Assembly (NCBI RefSeq): GCF_000519185.1
Contig: NZ_JAFA01000026.1
Span: 18,734 to 82,733 of the forward strand
DNA from: Paraburkholderia nodosa DSM 21604
GTDB lineage: Bacteria > Pseudomonadota > Gammaproteobacteria > Burkholderiales > Burkholderiaceae
Reading direction: 5' to 3'
DNA length: 64,000 nt
Shown here: piece by piece, positions 51,259-59,771 of the stretch
How positions within the stretch are numbered: position 1 is the first letter of the stretch
Layout: every line of letters begins with the position of its first letter
Translations under genes and position numbers: made by a program
The notes under the pieces: model-generated
The model's database searches: none
The model's input: only the letters and a program-made list of their open reading frames with translations
What the model was told of the DNA's origin: nothing

Positions 51259-52575
51259 TCACTTACCGAGAACCAGTTTCGCGATTGCATCGCGGTCGTG
51301 GATTACCGCCGCGACTTTATCGAGCGCCTGCATCACCGCGGAAACGACGGCATCAAATCCGCCGGTCCGACCGAGAGCGTCGAGCGTCGGTTTGAGGCGC
51401 AACGAGACGCGGGCGCCCGGTTGACCGTGCGTATTGACGGTGAGGATGCCGTGGTCTTCCAGGAGGACCATGCCGAGTGCCGAGGTCGCCTCACAGGGTA
51501 CGACGGCAGGCTTCTCGTTCTCGCGGCCGGCGATCCTCAGGAGGACCCGAAGCACAGCATCTTCTTCGACCATCGGCCCCAGGTCGCTGCGCTGCACGAG
51601 GTCTGCACCCATTTTGCGGGCGAGCGCATCAGCCAGTTTCTGGCCCGCAGCAGACTCCTGACGCAGGTCTTCCGGCTGATACTTCTGCAAGGAGCGCAGC
51701 ACCGCGGCAGCGATAGGAGCACGCGCCTCCATTCCGAATTCCGCGCCCTTTGCGGCAGCGGCGGTGACGAGTTCCGCACGGCCGACAAGCACACCAGCTC
51801 GCGGCCCGGACAATCCCGCCTTGTCGCAATTCGTAACGGCTATGTCTGCGCCGAGTTGCAGGCTCAAGCGGCCGCCGTGGAGTACTGTGCGCAGACGCGC
51901 CCCATAGGCTTCGTCGAGGAAGACCTTCGCGCCTAACGCGCGAGCGTACTGACCGACTTCGAGCGTAACGTGGTCCTCAAGGCGCTCAAGGCTGCTGGTG
52001 ACCGTCGTGATGACGACCAGCGCCGGACGCTGTGCCTCGATAACCTTAAGCCAGTCGTTGTCACCCTGCACTTCATGGACCGGAACGCCAGCAATCTTCG
52101 CACCGCGCACAACCGACGCGTGCGAGCGCCCCTTTGGAGGGACGACCGACACCACAGGCCTGCCTTCCGCAAGCGCGGCAATGGTGGCGATGATGCCGGC
52201 GCTGGTGCGATTGAATATGGCGACGGCGTCGTCGCCGCGGGCGCCCATGTGCCCGATGGCTACCTGACGCAGTTCCTCAGCCTCCAGGCCGGGACCGACC
52301 CACTCTTCGCAAAGGGTCGCAATGTCTTCGGGTCGTATCGGGAAATCGCGCTGATTTCCGGTGAATACGCCGATTGATTCAGCACCGAGCATCTTGACCC
52401 GCCGCGCGGCGACCGCCTGGCCATGACGCAAACGCAATGCTTCATCAATGCTGGAGCGAATGATGGTGCCGCGCGCGAATCCCACGGTCGGGTCAATCGG
52501 ATTGCCAAAGCTGTCGGTCTTGCCCGGCGCGCTCGTCGAAGGCGCATTCGCCTTCTTTTCTTTGACGTCACTCAT
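51259..52575 (-). CDS. SelA-like fold-type I PLP-dependent enzyme
   Basis: This 438-residue enzyme has the Schiff-base lysine in AVTNCDKAGLSGPRAGVLVG, the SelA/D-glucosaminate-6-phosphate ammonia-lyase pattern. PLP-phosphate and substrate regions show as NRTSAGIIATIAALAEGRPVV and ALVVITTVTSSLERLEDH. Relatives include selenocysteine synthase and ammonia-lyases. Selenium use is not suggested here, so an amino-acid lyase or dehydratase is more likely. The ATG at 52575 has AAGGTG six bases upstream, so it is preferred over a GTG at 52584. Confidence 0.82.
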   Translation of the reverse strand: MSDVKEKKANAPSTSAPGKTDSFGNPIDPTVGFARGTIIRSSIDEALRLRHGQAVAARRVKMLGAESIGVFTGNQRDFPIRPEDIATLCEEWVGPGLEAEELRQVAIGHMGARGDDAVAIFNRTSAGIIATIAALAEGRPVVSVVPPKGRSHASVVRGAKIAGVPVHEVQGDNDWLKVIEAQRPALVVITTVTSSLERLEDHVTLEVGQYARALGAKVFLDEAYGARLRTVLHGGRLSLQLGADIAVTNCDKAGLSGPRAGVLVGRAELVTAAAAKGAEFGMEARAPIAAAVLRSLQKYQPEDLRQESAAGQKLADALARKMGADLVQRSDLGPMVEEDAVLRVLLRIAGRENEKPAVVPCEATSALGMVLLEDHGILTVNTHGQPGARVSLRLKPTLDALGRTGGFDAVVSAVMQALDKVAAVIHDRDAIAKLVLGK

Positions 52576-52637
52576 TTCATACACCTTGTTAGGTCAAAAA
52601 GGGGGCTGCGAGAGGCTGACTCAATGTTTCGCTTCTC

Positions 52638-53642
52638 TCAGATGGAAACGGTGACGATGCTTCTGAGGAGCTCGACGAAGGATGTATGTCCCTCCCAGTT
52701 GATGCCGTCGACCGCAACCTCCGCCTTCGATGTAGCGCCGTCTCGGGCACCTGCGTCGACCGTCGCCTTTATGAGCGTGTACTCGAGCCGCGGCGTATGC
52801 AGCACATCAACGTCCTTGCTAATGGAAGCAAGCGCGGCCGCAATCCCGTAGGCCCCCCAATTCGAAACTGAAGCACTGACAACGATGTCGGTTGCTGTCA
52901 CCGTCACGACGCCGGACGCATGGCCGGCTAGCGACTTGCCACCGAGCGGATGAACTGCGGTAATCGCATCGCGCACTGCGCCGAAGCCCACTTCATTACC
53001 GCCATCGCCTATCCCAATGCTCAGCACGCCGCGTTTTCGCGCCAGGTCGGCGAGCAGATACACGTGACCGACATCCTCTGGGTTGCGGCAATCACCGCGC
53101 ACACCGTGGAAGAAGCCCTCCTTGTTGGGACCATCACGCTCGACGAACACCACAGCTGCCGGACGGTATTCCTCCATCAGCGCTCCGGCGATTTGCACTC
53201 CGCGCTCAAGTCCCAAGGGAAACGTGACGACGGAGACCGCGCGCTGGTTACCCCGCTCCGCCAGCTCTGCGTTGATGACAGCAGCGACAGCCGCCACTGG
53301 TGCTGCATGCGCGTCTTCCGTAACGAGAACAGCCCGCACGCCAAATGCGAGAATCAGCGCGCGTGCCAGCACCGCCGCCCCGACCGGGCCATCCGTCTCC
53401 CCTTGTGGCAAGTTGGGAGCCACGCCTGCGCCGGTCGCAATGAAGACAGTGTCACCACGATTCACGGTGTCAGTGAGGCGCCGTGCAGCGAGCGAACTGA
53501 GTGGCTCCCCGTGGTGCGCGCGGCAGACTTCATACATCGGGACGACGAAACCTGCCGGCAGACCTCCGTCGAGCGGACGAATCTCCACCGTCATCAGGCG
53601 GTCGATTCGCTCGCCGGTCAGCTGTTCGTTTGTCTTGGTCAT
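52638..53642 (-). CDS. DUF4392 (D-glutamate-cyclase-like) protein, copy B
   Basis: This 334-residue protein shares with copy A the motifs IGIGDGGNEVGFGAVRDA, TDIVVSASVSNWGAYGIAAAL and VERDGPNKEGFFHGVRGD. It differs strongly elsewhere, so the two are diverged paralogues and not a recent duplication. The N-terminal part (TGAGVAPNLPQGETDGPVGAA) contains the glycine-rich substrate region. The ATG at 53642 has GGAGCAGGA upstream. The two copies may form a heteromer or act on successive intermediates. Confidence 0.82.
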   Translation of the reverse strand: MTKTNEQLTGERIDRLMTVEIRPLDGGLPAGFVVPMYEVCRAHHGEPLSSLAARRLTDTVNRGDTVFIATGAGVAPNLPQGETDGPVGAAVLARALILAFGVRAVLVTEDAHAAPVAAVAAVINAELAERGNQRAVSVVTFPLGLERGVQIAGALMEEYRPAAVVFVERDGPNKEGFFHGVRGDCRNPEDVGHVYLLADLARKRGVLSIGIGDGGNEVGFGAVRDAITAVHPLGGKSLAGHASGVVTVTATDIVVSASVSNWGAYGIAAALASISKDVDVLHTPRLEYTLIKATVDAGARDGATSKAEVAVDGINWEGHTSFVELLRSIVTVSI

Positions 53643-53656
53643 TCCTGCTCCCCGGC

Positions 53657-54976
53657 TCACCGGTCAATCGGGTCGCGATACGTTTCCTTCACGAGGAGAA
53701 CGCAAACCAGCGTAATGATGGCTCCGACGACTACATACCAGGAGACTGCCATTGAGTTCCCCGTCGAGGAGACAAGCCATGCGGCAATCAGCGGAGTCGG
53801 CGCACTCGAAACAATCCCGGAAAGCTGATATGCCGTAGACGACCCGCTGAACCGGTAACGTGTCGGATATTGCTCGGCGTATATCACGCCATGCAGCGAG
53901 CCCGTCGAAGCGTGACCGATGCCGAGACCGAGCACGAGGGCGATAGTGATGAGGACCGGATTCGCAGTGTTCAGCAGCCAGAACATCGGAAATGCATAGA
54001 CTGCGAAGAAGATGGCGCCGAAGCCATACACGACCTTTCGCCCCACCTTGTCCGACAGCCAGCCGAACACCGGTTGCATCACGAGGTCGACGGCAGCTGC
54101 AATCAGCAAACCAGTCGACGCAACGCTACGCGGGAGATGAAGCGTACCCGTGATATACGTCAGTGCGTAGACCGTAATCAGGAAGTAACCGACATTGGCT
54201 GCTGTCTGGAAGAAGACCATGATGAGGGTCTTTTTCTTTTCGTTTTGCCAGACTTCGAGAAGCGGCACGCGCGATACGTTACCCGATGCCTTGACCTTCT
54301 CGAAGCTCGGCGGCTCACTCACCTGGAGCCGGATGTACATGCCAACGCACAGGAGAACCAGACTAAAAATGAACGGCAGCCTCCAGCCCCATGCGAAGAA
54401 CTGCTGGTCAGGAAGCGCCGAAACCATCGCAAAGGCGCCAGTTGAAACCAGCAATCCTGCTGGCACGCCCATCTGCATTGTCGCGCCGAACAGCCCGCGC
54501 CGACCTTCCGGCGCATGCTCGACGGACATGAGCGCCGCGCCACCCCATTCGCCGCCGAGCGCAAAGCCTTGCACGACGCGTAAAGCGATGAGCAAGCCCG
54601 GGCTCCAGTAGCCGACCGCGTTATACGACGGAAGAAAGCCAATCGCTGCCGTACACAGCCCCATGACCAGCAGCGTGAAAACCAGCATTTTTTTGCGGCC
54701 CATCCGGTCACCGAAGTGACCAATCACCATACCGCCCAGAGGGCGCAGGATGAACGCCACGGCAAACGAGGCCATGGAGGCCAGCGTGGCCAGTTCGGGG
54801 GTCAGTTCGTTGAAGAAGACCTTCGGAAAGACCAGTGCGGCTGCGGTCCCATAGAGGAAGTAGTCGTACCATTCAACCGTCGTTCCGATGAACGAGCTCA
54901 ACGCCGCTCGTGTCGATGTCGAGCGCGTCTCGCCACGCGCTACGCCCGCGGATGCTGCCAGATTTGCATTCATCAT
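53657..54976 (-). CDS. MFS transporter, metabolite:H+ symporter (MHS) type
   Basis: This 439-residue, 12-TM carrier has the MHS signature FILRPLGGMVIGHFGDRMGRKKML between TM2 and TM3 (core RPLGGMVIGHFGDRMGRKK). It also shows VQGFALGGEWGGAALMSVEH. Relatives carry citrate, 2-oxoglutarate, proline/betaine or shikimate. It lies 14 bases before the DUF4392 copy B gene and should bring in the pathway substrate. Two adjacent ATGs share a GGAG site. Confidence 0.9.
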   Translation of the reverse strand: MMNANLAASAGVARGETRSTSTRAALSSFIGTTVEWYDYFLYGTAAALVFPKVFFNELTPELATLASMASFAVAFILRPLGGMVIGHFGDRMGRKKMLVFTLLVMGLCTAAIGFLPSYNAVGYWSPGLLIALRVVQGFALGGEWGGAALMSVEHAPEGRRGLFGATMQMGVPAGLLVSTGAFAMVSALPDQQFFAWGWRLPFIFSLVLLCVGMYIRLQVSEPPSFEKVKASGNVSRVPLLEVWQNEKKKTLIMVFFQTAANVGYFLITVYALTYITGTLHLPRSVASTGLLIAAAVDLVMQPVFGWLSDKVGRKVVYGFGAIFFAVYAFPMFWLLNTANPVLITIALVLGLGIGHASTGSLHGVIYAEQYPTRYRFSGSSTAYQLSGIVSSAPTPLIAAWLVSSTGNSMAVSWYVVVGAIITLVCVLLVKETYRDPIDR

Positions 54977-55049
54977 CTCACTCCAAACCTGCATGTAGTC
55001 ATGGGTATGGGCGGCCCGGTCAATCGCCGGGCCGTCTTTCACGTCCTGA

Positions 55050-56549
55050 TTAGACGTTGATGGTCACGCTCTTGCGCGAGGTATAGGCTTCGAGCGCCCC
55101 TTCAATGGAATACTCCGCGCCGATGCCGCTCTGCTTCGCACCGCCGTAGGACATGCCCGGAATCTGACCGCCTGCTCGATTGACCTGGAGCCAACCGGCG
55201 TCGATTTGCCCGGTCGCCTTCAGCGCCTTCGTGATGTCATTCGTAAACACATAAGCGGCGAGCCCATAGACCGTATCGTTCGCCCAGCGGATGACTTCGT
55301 CTTCGTCCGACCAGGGGATAGCCACCAGAACCGGTCCAAACACCTCTTCGCGCGCGACACGCCAGCTGTTGTCGACGCCAGTAAAGATGACGGGCTCGGG
55401 GAAGAATCCCTTCGCGTCTTCAACCGCCGGTGGCAGCGAGCCAGTCAGCACCTCGGCACCTGCATCGATGGCTTCCTTGATGAACGCGCGCACTTCCGAA
55501 TACCGTTCGGCGTTGATGACTGCGCCAATGTCGCTGGATTCGTCGAGCGAATCGCCAATCTTCAGTTCCTTGACCTTTGCGACGAGCTTCGTCATCACCG
55601 CGTCCCACACGTCCTTGTGAACATAGAGACGTGAACCGGCCGTGCACGACTGGCCCTGGCGCGCAAAGCGCATCGCATTGATGATGCCGGTGACCGTCGC
55701 ATCGATGTATTCCGGCGTTGCAGCATCCGGATAAACGATACAGGGGCTCTTGCCACCCAGTTCGAGCGTCGCATGTCCGATACGGTCGGCGACAGCGTGG
55801 CCGACAAGCTTGCCGACTTCCAGCGAACCCGTGAACGACACCTTGGCGACGTTGGGATGTGCAGCAAGAGGCGCTCCAGCGTCGATGCCGGTACCCGTCA
55901 CGACGTTGAACACGCCCGCGGGGAAAAGGTCGGTAGCCAGTTCCGCAATCTTGATGACGGCCAGCGGCGCATCTTCAGCAGGTTTGAGCACCAGCGTGTT
56001 ACCCGTGCCAAGTGCCATACCGATTTTCACTGCCGCCAGAACTACAGGCGAATTCCACGGGATGATGGCGCCAACGACGCCCAAGGGCTCACGCGTCGAG
56101 TAGCTGAAGAGGCCAGGGCCGAGCGGCAGGGTTTCGCCCTTCTGCTCAGCAATCACGCCGCCGTAGTAACGCAGCACTTCGGCCGCGCCCAGTACTTCCG
56201 GACGGCTCTGGGTGCGCAGTGCGTTTCCGCTTTCCGCTGCAAGCACGCGAGCGATTTCTTCGGCGTTCGCGGTCACGCGATTGCCCAGTTCTGTGAGCAA
56301 CGCTCCGCGCGCACGCGAAGCCAGGCGACGCCACTTCGGGAACGCCGCTGCCGCGGCGGCGACCGCCGCCTTGACATCATCGGCGTCGCTCGCGCCGATG
56401 GTAGCGAGCTTCTCGCGACGCGACGGATTTTCGACGTCGAGAGTTTTGCCCTTGGCGGGAGTACGCCATTCGTTGTTGATAAGCAGACCCGTGATGCCAT
56501 CCTTCGGCAAGACGACTTCAGCGGAGAGGTTCTCAGTACGGGAATTCAC
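55050..56549 (-). CDS. NAD(P)-dependent aldehyde dehydrogenase
   Basis: This 499-residue enzyme has the catalytic Cys in RQGQSCTAGSRLYVH, the base Glu in LELGGKSPCIV and the cofactor motif FTGSLEVGK. The GTG start at 56549 has AAGGA at a good distance. Longer frames upstream overlap the next gene in a different reading frame and are ignored. It probably oxidises the semialdehyde made by the neighbouring dehydrogenase. Confidence 0.92.
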   Translation of the reverse strand: MNSRTENLSAEVVLPKDGITGLLINNEWRTPAKGKTLDVENPSRREKLATIGASDADDVKAAVAAAAAAFPKWRRLASRARGALLTELGNRVTANAEEIARVLAAESGNALRTQSRPEVLGAAEVLRYYGGVIAEQKGETLPLGPGLFSYSTREPLGVVGAIIPWNSPVVLAAVKIGMALGTGNTLVLKPAEDAPLAVIKIAELATDLFPAGVFNVVTGTGIDAGAPLAAHPNVAKVSFTGSLEVGKLVGHAVADRIGHATLELGGKSPCIVYPDAATPEYIDATVTGIINAMRFARQGQSCTAGSRLYVHKDVWDAVMTKLVAKVKELKIGDSLDESSDIGAVINAERYSEVRAFIKEAIDAGAEVLTGSLPPAVEDAKGFFPEPVIFTGVDNSWRVAREEVFGPVLVAIPWSDEDEVIRWANDTVYGLAAYVFTNDITKALKATGQIDAGWLQVNRAGGQIPGMSYGGAKQSGIGAEYSIEGALEAYTSRKSVTINV

Positions 56550-56575
56550 AATGTTTCCTTCGACGGTCCGTTTAG

Positions 56576-57466
56576 TTACTGGGCAGCCGGCAGGCTCAGA
56601 CGCACGCCGAGCAGCTCTTCGTAGATCTCGTTCACGCTGGTGGAGTCCTTGCCGCCGAGGCCCTTCGCGCGAGCCGCGTTGTACGTCTGCAGAACGAGCT
56701 GGCCGAGGGGCATCGGCAGATTCGAAAACTCGTCGAGGCACAGCTTGATGTCCTTGTGCATCAGGTCGATGGCGAAGTTCGCGGGACGCTCTGCCGTGAA
56801 GAGTGTCTTCGGCAGGTAGTCGAGCATCTTGCTGCCCGCCAGGCCCGCAGTCAGTACATCGCAGAGCACGTCGAGCTTCGCGCCGGCCTTGACGCTCGCC
56901 GTGAGCACCTCGCCGAGTGCGACCGTATTGATGGCTGTGAGGAGGTTGTGGCTGAGCTTCGTCAGCTGACCCGCACCAATATCGCCGCAGTGCACGACAC
57001 GGCCAGCGAGGACGTCGAACACCGGCTTCAGCTTTTCAAGGACGTCCGCCGAGCCACCGACCATGAGCACCAGCTTGCCGTTCTCTGCGCCGAGCACGCC
57101 GCCGCTTACGGGCGAATCGACGAATGCGACCTTTCGCTGCGCCGCGGTCGCTGCGATTTCCTTGGTCGTCGCCGGGTCGACGGTGCTGAAGTCAACGATG
57201 ATTGCGCCTTCCGCCGCCGTCTTCAGCACGCCATCGGTGCCGGTTACCGCGTCACGAAGCGTCTTCGGGCTCGGAAGGCTCAGGAGGATTCGTTCGGCGT
57301 CGATTGCTGCATCTGCCGGGCTCTTCGTAGCGACAGCACCCTTGGCTGCCAGCGCTTCCATGGCAGCCTGGCTGGGGTCAAACACGCTCACCTGGTGGCC
57401 GGCAGCCACCAGCCGCGCTGCCATGCGACTACCCATGCGACCTACACCGATAAATGCAACCTTCAT
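56576..57466 (-). CDS. 3-hydroxyisobutyrate-dehydrogenase-family oxidoreductase
   Basis: This 296-residue NAD(P)-dependent beta-hydroxyacid dehydrogenase opens MKVAFIGVGRMGSRMAARLV. The substrate motif is FVDSPVSGGVLGAENGKL. The catalytic lysine lies in GAGQLTKLSHNLL. Family substrates include 3-hydroxyisobutyrate, tartronate semialdehyde and D-threonate. It is the first gene of the minus-strand operon, with a GGAGGAAG site, and divergent from the LysR gene. Confidence 0.92.
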   Translation of the reverse strand: MKVAFIGVGRMGSRMAARLVAAGHQVSVFDPSQAAMEALAAKGAVATKSPADAAIDAERILLSLPSPKTLRDAVTGTDGVLKTAAEGAIIVDFSTVDPATTKEIAATAAQRKVAFVDSPVSGGVLGAENGKLVLMVGGSADVLEKLKPVFDVLAGRVVHCGDIGAGQLTKLSHNLLTAINTVALGEVLTASVKAGAKLDVLCDVLTAGLAGSKMLDYLPKTLFTAERPANFAIDLMHKDIKLCLDEFSNLPMPLGQLVLQTYNAARAKGLGGKDSTSVNEIYEELLGVRLSLPAAQ

Positions 57467-57675
57467 TTCGACTTCCTCCGACGGGGTTCGTATTGGAAAA
57501 CGGGCACGCCGCTCAACACCATGATTCACAGGGGGTTTTCGCCTATGACCATGCTGTTTGACTGCCTGTGATGTGACTATAGGAAGACAAAAAGAGGAAA
57601 AAAAGACGACACTTTTTGACGCCATACGAAAGTTTTGCTTACTATTTAGCTGATCCAACCCGTGTCGACACGCCG

Positions 57676-58587
57676 ATGCTCAATCTCAGCCGCCTCCGAT
57701 TGCTCCACGAGTTGTCCGTTTTAGGGACGATTTCTGCCGTAGCCGATGCCGTACACCTGACGCGCCCTGCCGTCTCCCAGCAGCTGGCGCAACTCGAAGA
57801 TGAGCTTGAGACCGTGCTTATCGAACGTTCAGGCCGCGGAGTGCAACTCACGCCCGCCGGTCGGCGCCTGGTCGCGCGAGCGACGGAGCTATTCGAGATG
57901 GTCGAGAAAATCGAAGCAGAAGTCGCAGCCGCGAACGTAGAAGTCAGCGGGGAGATTCGAATGTCCGCATTCGGGTCACTGGCCAGCAGCGTGGTCCCGC
58001 AAGCGATAAAAATGCTTCTGGAGGCGCACCCTCAACTCCATGTGCAGTTCACCGAACTGGAGCCATCAGAAGGGCTTCGCGCCGCCGCTGCGAAGCAGAC
58101 CGATATCGCGATTGTTGATGACCTGGTGAGTGCGGAGGCACTCGCAAACGTCCTCGACTTCCAGCCCTTGTGTGTCGACCACTTCGACGCGGTAGTCGCA
58201 TCGGGCCACAAGTTGTCAGGACGAAGGGCTATCCATCTTTCAGACCTGGCCCATGAGCGTTGGGCATTGAACCAATCTGCGGCGACGTATCACACGTTTC
58301 TCATGAACGCTTGCATTGCCGCCGGCTTTACGCCAAAGGTTATGTACAGCAGCCGCAACACCGCTGTCACTCTGGAAATGGTGAGAATCGGAGGCGCGGT
58401 AGCCGTGCTGCCCCGGTTAGGTCTGCAAAAGATTGAGGCGGATGAGGATTTTTCAGTCCTGCCGATTGAGCCCGTTCTTAATCGACGCGTCTTCACCGCG
58501 CTGCCGAAGGGGACTGCCAAACGACCCGCCGTTGCGGCGGTCCTGGACGCGCTTGTTATTGCATCTAGCGATGCCACGCAAATTTGA
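57676..58587 (+). CDS. LysR-family transcriptional regulator
   Basis: This 303-residue regulator has the winged helix at about residues 5-60 (LRLLHELSVLGTISAVADAVHLTRPAVSQQL in form HLTRPAVSQQLAQLEDELE). The effector domain includes VSGEIRMSAFGSLASSVVPQ. The ATG at 57676 gives the family length; earlier in-frame non-ATG starts are unlikely. It is divergent from the HIBADH-led operon across 209 bases and probably controls it. Confidence 0.9.
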   Translation: MLNLSRLRLLHELSVLGTISAVADAVHLTRPAVSQQLAQLEDELETVLIERSGRGVQLTPAGRRLVARATELFEMVEKIEAEVAAANVEVSGEIRMSAFGSLASSVVPQAIKMLLEAHPQLHVQFTELEPSEGLRAAAAKQTDIAIVDDLVSAEALANVLDFQPLCVDHFDAVVASGHKLSGRRAIHLSDLAHERWALNQSAATYHTFLMNACIAAGFTPKVMYSSRNTAVTLEMVRIGGAVAVLPRLGLQKIEADEDFSVLPIEPVLNRRVFTALPKGTAKRPAVAAVLDALVIASSDATQI

Positions 58588-59314
58588 AACCGCTGTCACG
58601 AAATCGCTTTGGTAATGAGTACACCACTCGCGACACCATCACACTGCGCGTTTGCGATTGGTTTTTCCAACTGCGACTGACCACGGCGACCGCAACAACG
58701 TGACGGTCGTTCCCGCGCATCTGGCTGCGGAACTGGCCGATGCGTGCGACACACAGGACGATCTCGAACAGTACATCGGTCTGCGCATCGGCGCAGGCGA
58801 AACACTGTGGGGTGTGTTTCCCGCGAACGACGCAACGTGCGAACAGTATCGACAGTGGGTTGCTGACGGTCGCACTGCCATTGCCCAGTGCGCTGAGTGA
58901 ACTCATGACGATCACAACTTCCGCGCCGAGTCGGCTTGCAAGCCCTGTCATCCCCACTCGCGAGCGAACCGTCACGACTTTCCAGAGTGAACCGCAGCTC
59001 GACGAGCATGGCGACCTGAACTGGATTCTTCGCACCGCCCAGTCGCCGCCGGCGATCTCGATCTCGCAAAGACGCCCCGAGTTCTCTGGCTTACGCGATA
59101 GCCTCAGAACAGGATCCGTTTGCGAGTCACCACACGGACCCGTTTTCTGCACACATTTAACGGCGGCGCTACACTCGAGCGGTTGTCGAAAGGCCGTGCC
59201 CACGGGCCTGCGCTTTGGCTTGCTCATTAGGCAAGCCAGGCGGAACAGCCGGCGCGCGGACGCTTCGATTGCACGATCAAGAACGACAAATCCCCACTCT
59301 CGGAGAGCCGCTCC
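58588..59314. other. Gene-poor, possibly decayed stretch
   Basis: No strong gene is seen. The more protein-like part is a 66-codon plus-strand frame at 58700-58900, described separately. After it, frames shift without good signals up to the 2Fe-2S gene. GC content drops between 59090 and 59180. It may be the remains of a small gene cassette. Confidence 0.4.
58700..58900 (+). CDS. Possible small hypothetical protein
   Basis: This 66-residue frame starts at a GTG and reads VTVVPAHLAAELADACDT, continuing with YIGLRIGAGETLWGVFPAND and EQYRQWVADGRTAIAQ. The sequence looks coding: mixed hydrophobic and charged residues, no low complexity. There is no clear ribosome site. No family is recognised. 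It may be intact but small, or a fragment of a longer gene. Confidence 0.4.
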   Translation: MTVVPAHLAAELADACDTQDDLEQYIGLRIGAGETLWGVFPANDATCEQYRQWVADGRTAIAQCAE

Positions 59315-59770
59315 ATGACGACGCTAACAATCAACGGAGAAACTCATACGGTCGACGCGCCGCCCGACATGCCGCTGCTCTGGGTCCTGCGCGACGTCGT
59401 CGGCCTCACCGGCACGAAGTTCGGCTGCGGCATTGCCCAGTGCGGCGCATGCACGGTGCATCTCGACGGCGTGGCCGCGCGCTCGTGCGTGCTGCCCGTC
59501 GCGGCCGTTGCGGGCCGCAGGATCACCACCATCGAGGCCATCGGCGCGACCCCCGCCGGACAGAAGGTGCAGAAGGCGTGGCGCGAGATCGACGTGGTGC
59601 AGTGCGGCTACTGTCAATCGGGGCAGGTGATGTCGGCGACAGCGCTCATCGCCGTGAATCCGAACCCGAGCGACGCGGATATCGACGCCGCCATGGCGGG
59701 CAACATCTGCCGCTGCGGCACCTATGCGCGGATTCGCGCCGCCATCAAGCAAGCCGCGAAGGAGGCCTGA
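59315..59770 (+). CDS. Molybdenum hydroxylase 2Fe-2S subunit (isoquinoline 1-oxidoreductase alpha type)
   Basis: This 151-residue electron-transfer subunit has the plant-ferredoxin-like cluster FGCGIAQCGACTVHLDG at the N-terminus. The second cluster has Cys in VVQCGYCQSGQ and NICRCGTYARIR. The length is normal for the IorA/small-subunit group. A GGAG site precedes the ATG. It passes electrons from the molybdopterin subunit encoded next to the cytochrome. Confidence 0.93.
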   Translation: MTTLTINGETHTVDAPPDMPLLWVLRDVVGLTGTKFGCGIAQCGACTVHLDGVAARSCVLPVAAVAGRRITTIEAIGATPAGQKVQKAWREIDVVQCGYCQSGQVMSATALIAVNPNPSDADIDAAMAGNICRCGTYARIRAAIKQAAKEA

Positions 59771-59771
59771 G

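Noticed and set aside
58905..59318. Plus-strand frame beginning MTITTSAPSRL
   Set aside because: Composition drifts to Ser/Arg-rich without motifs, and it runs into the start of the 2Fe-2S gene in another frame.
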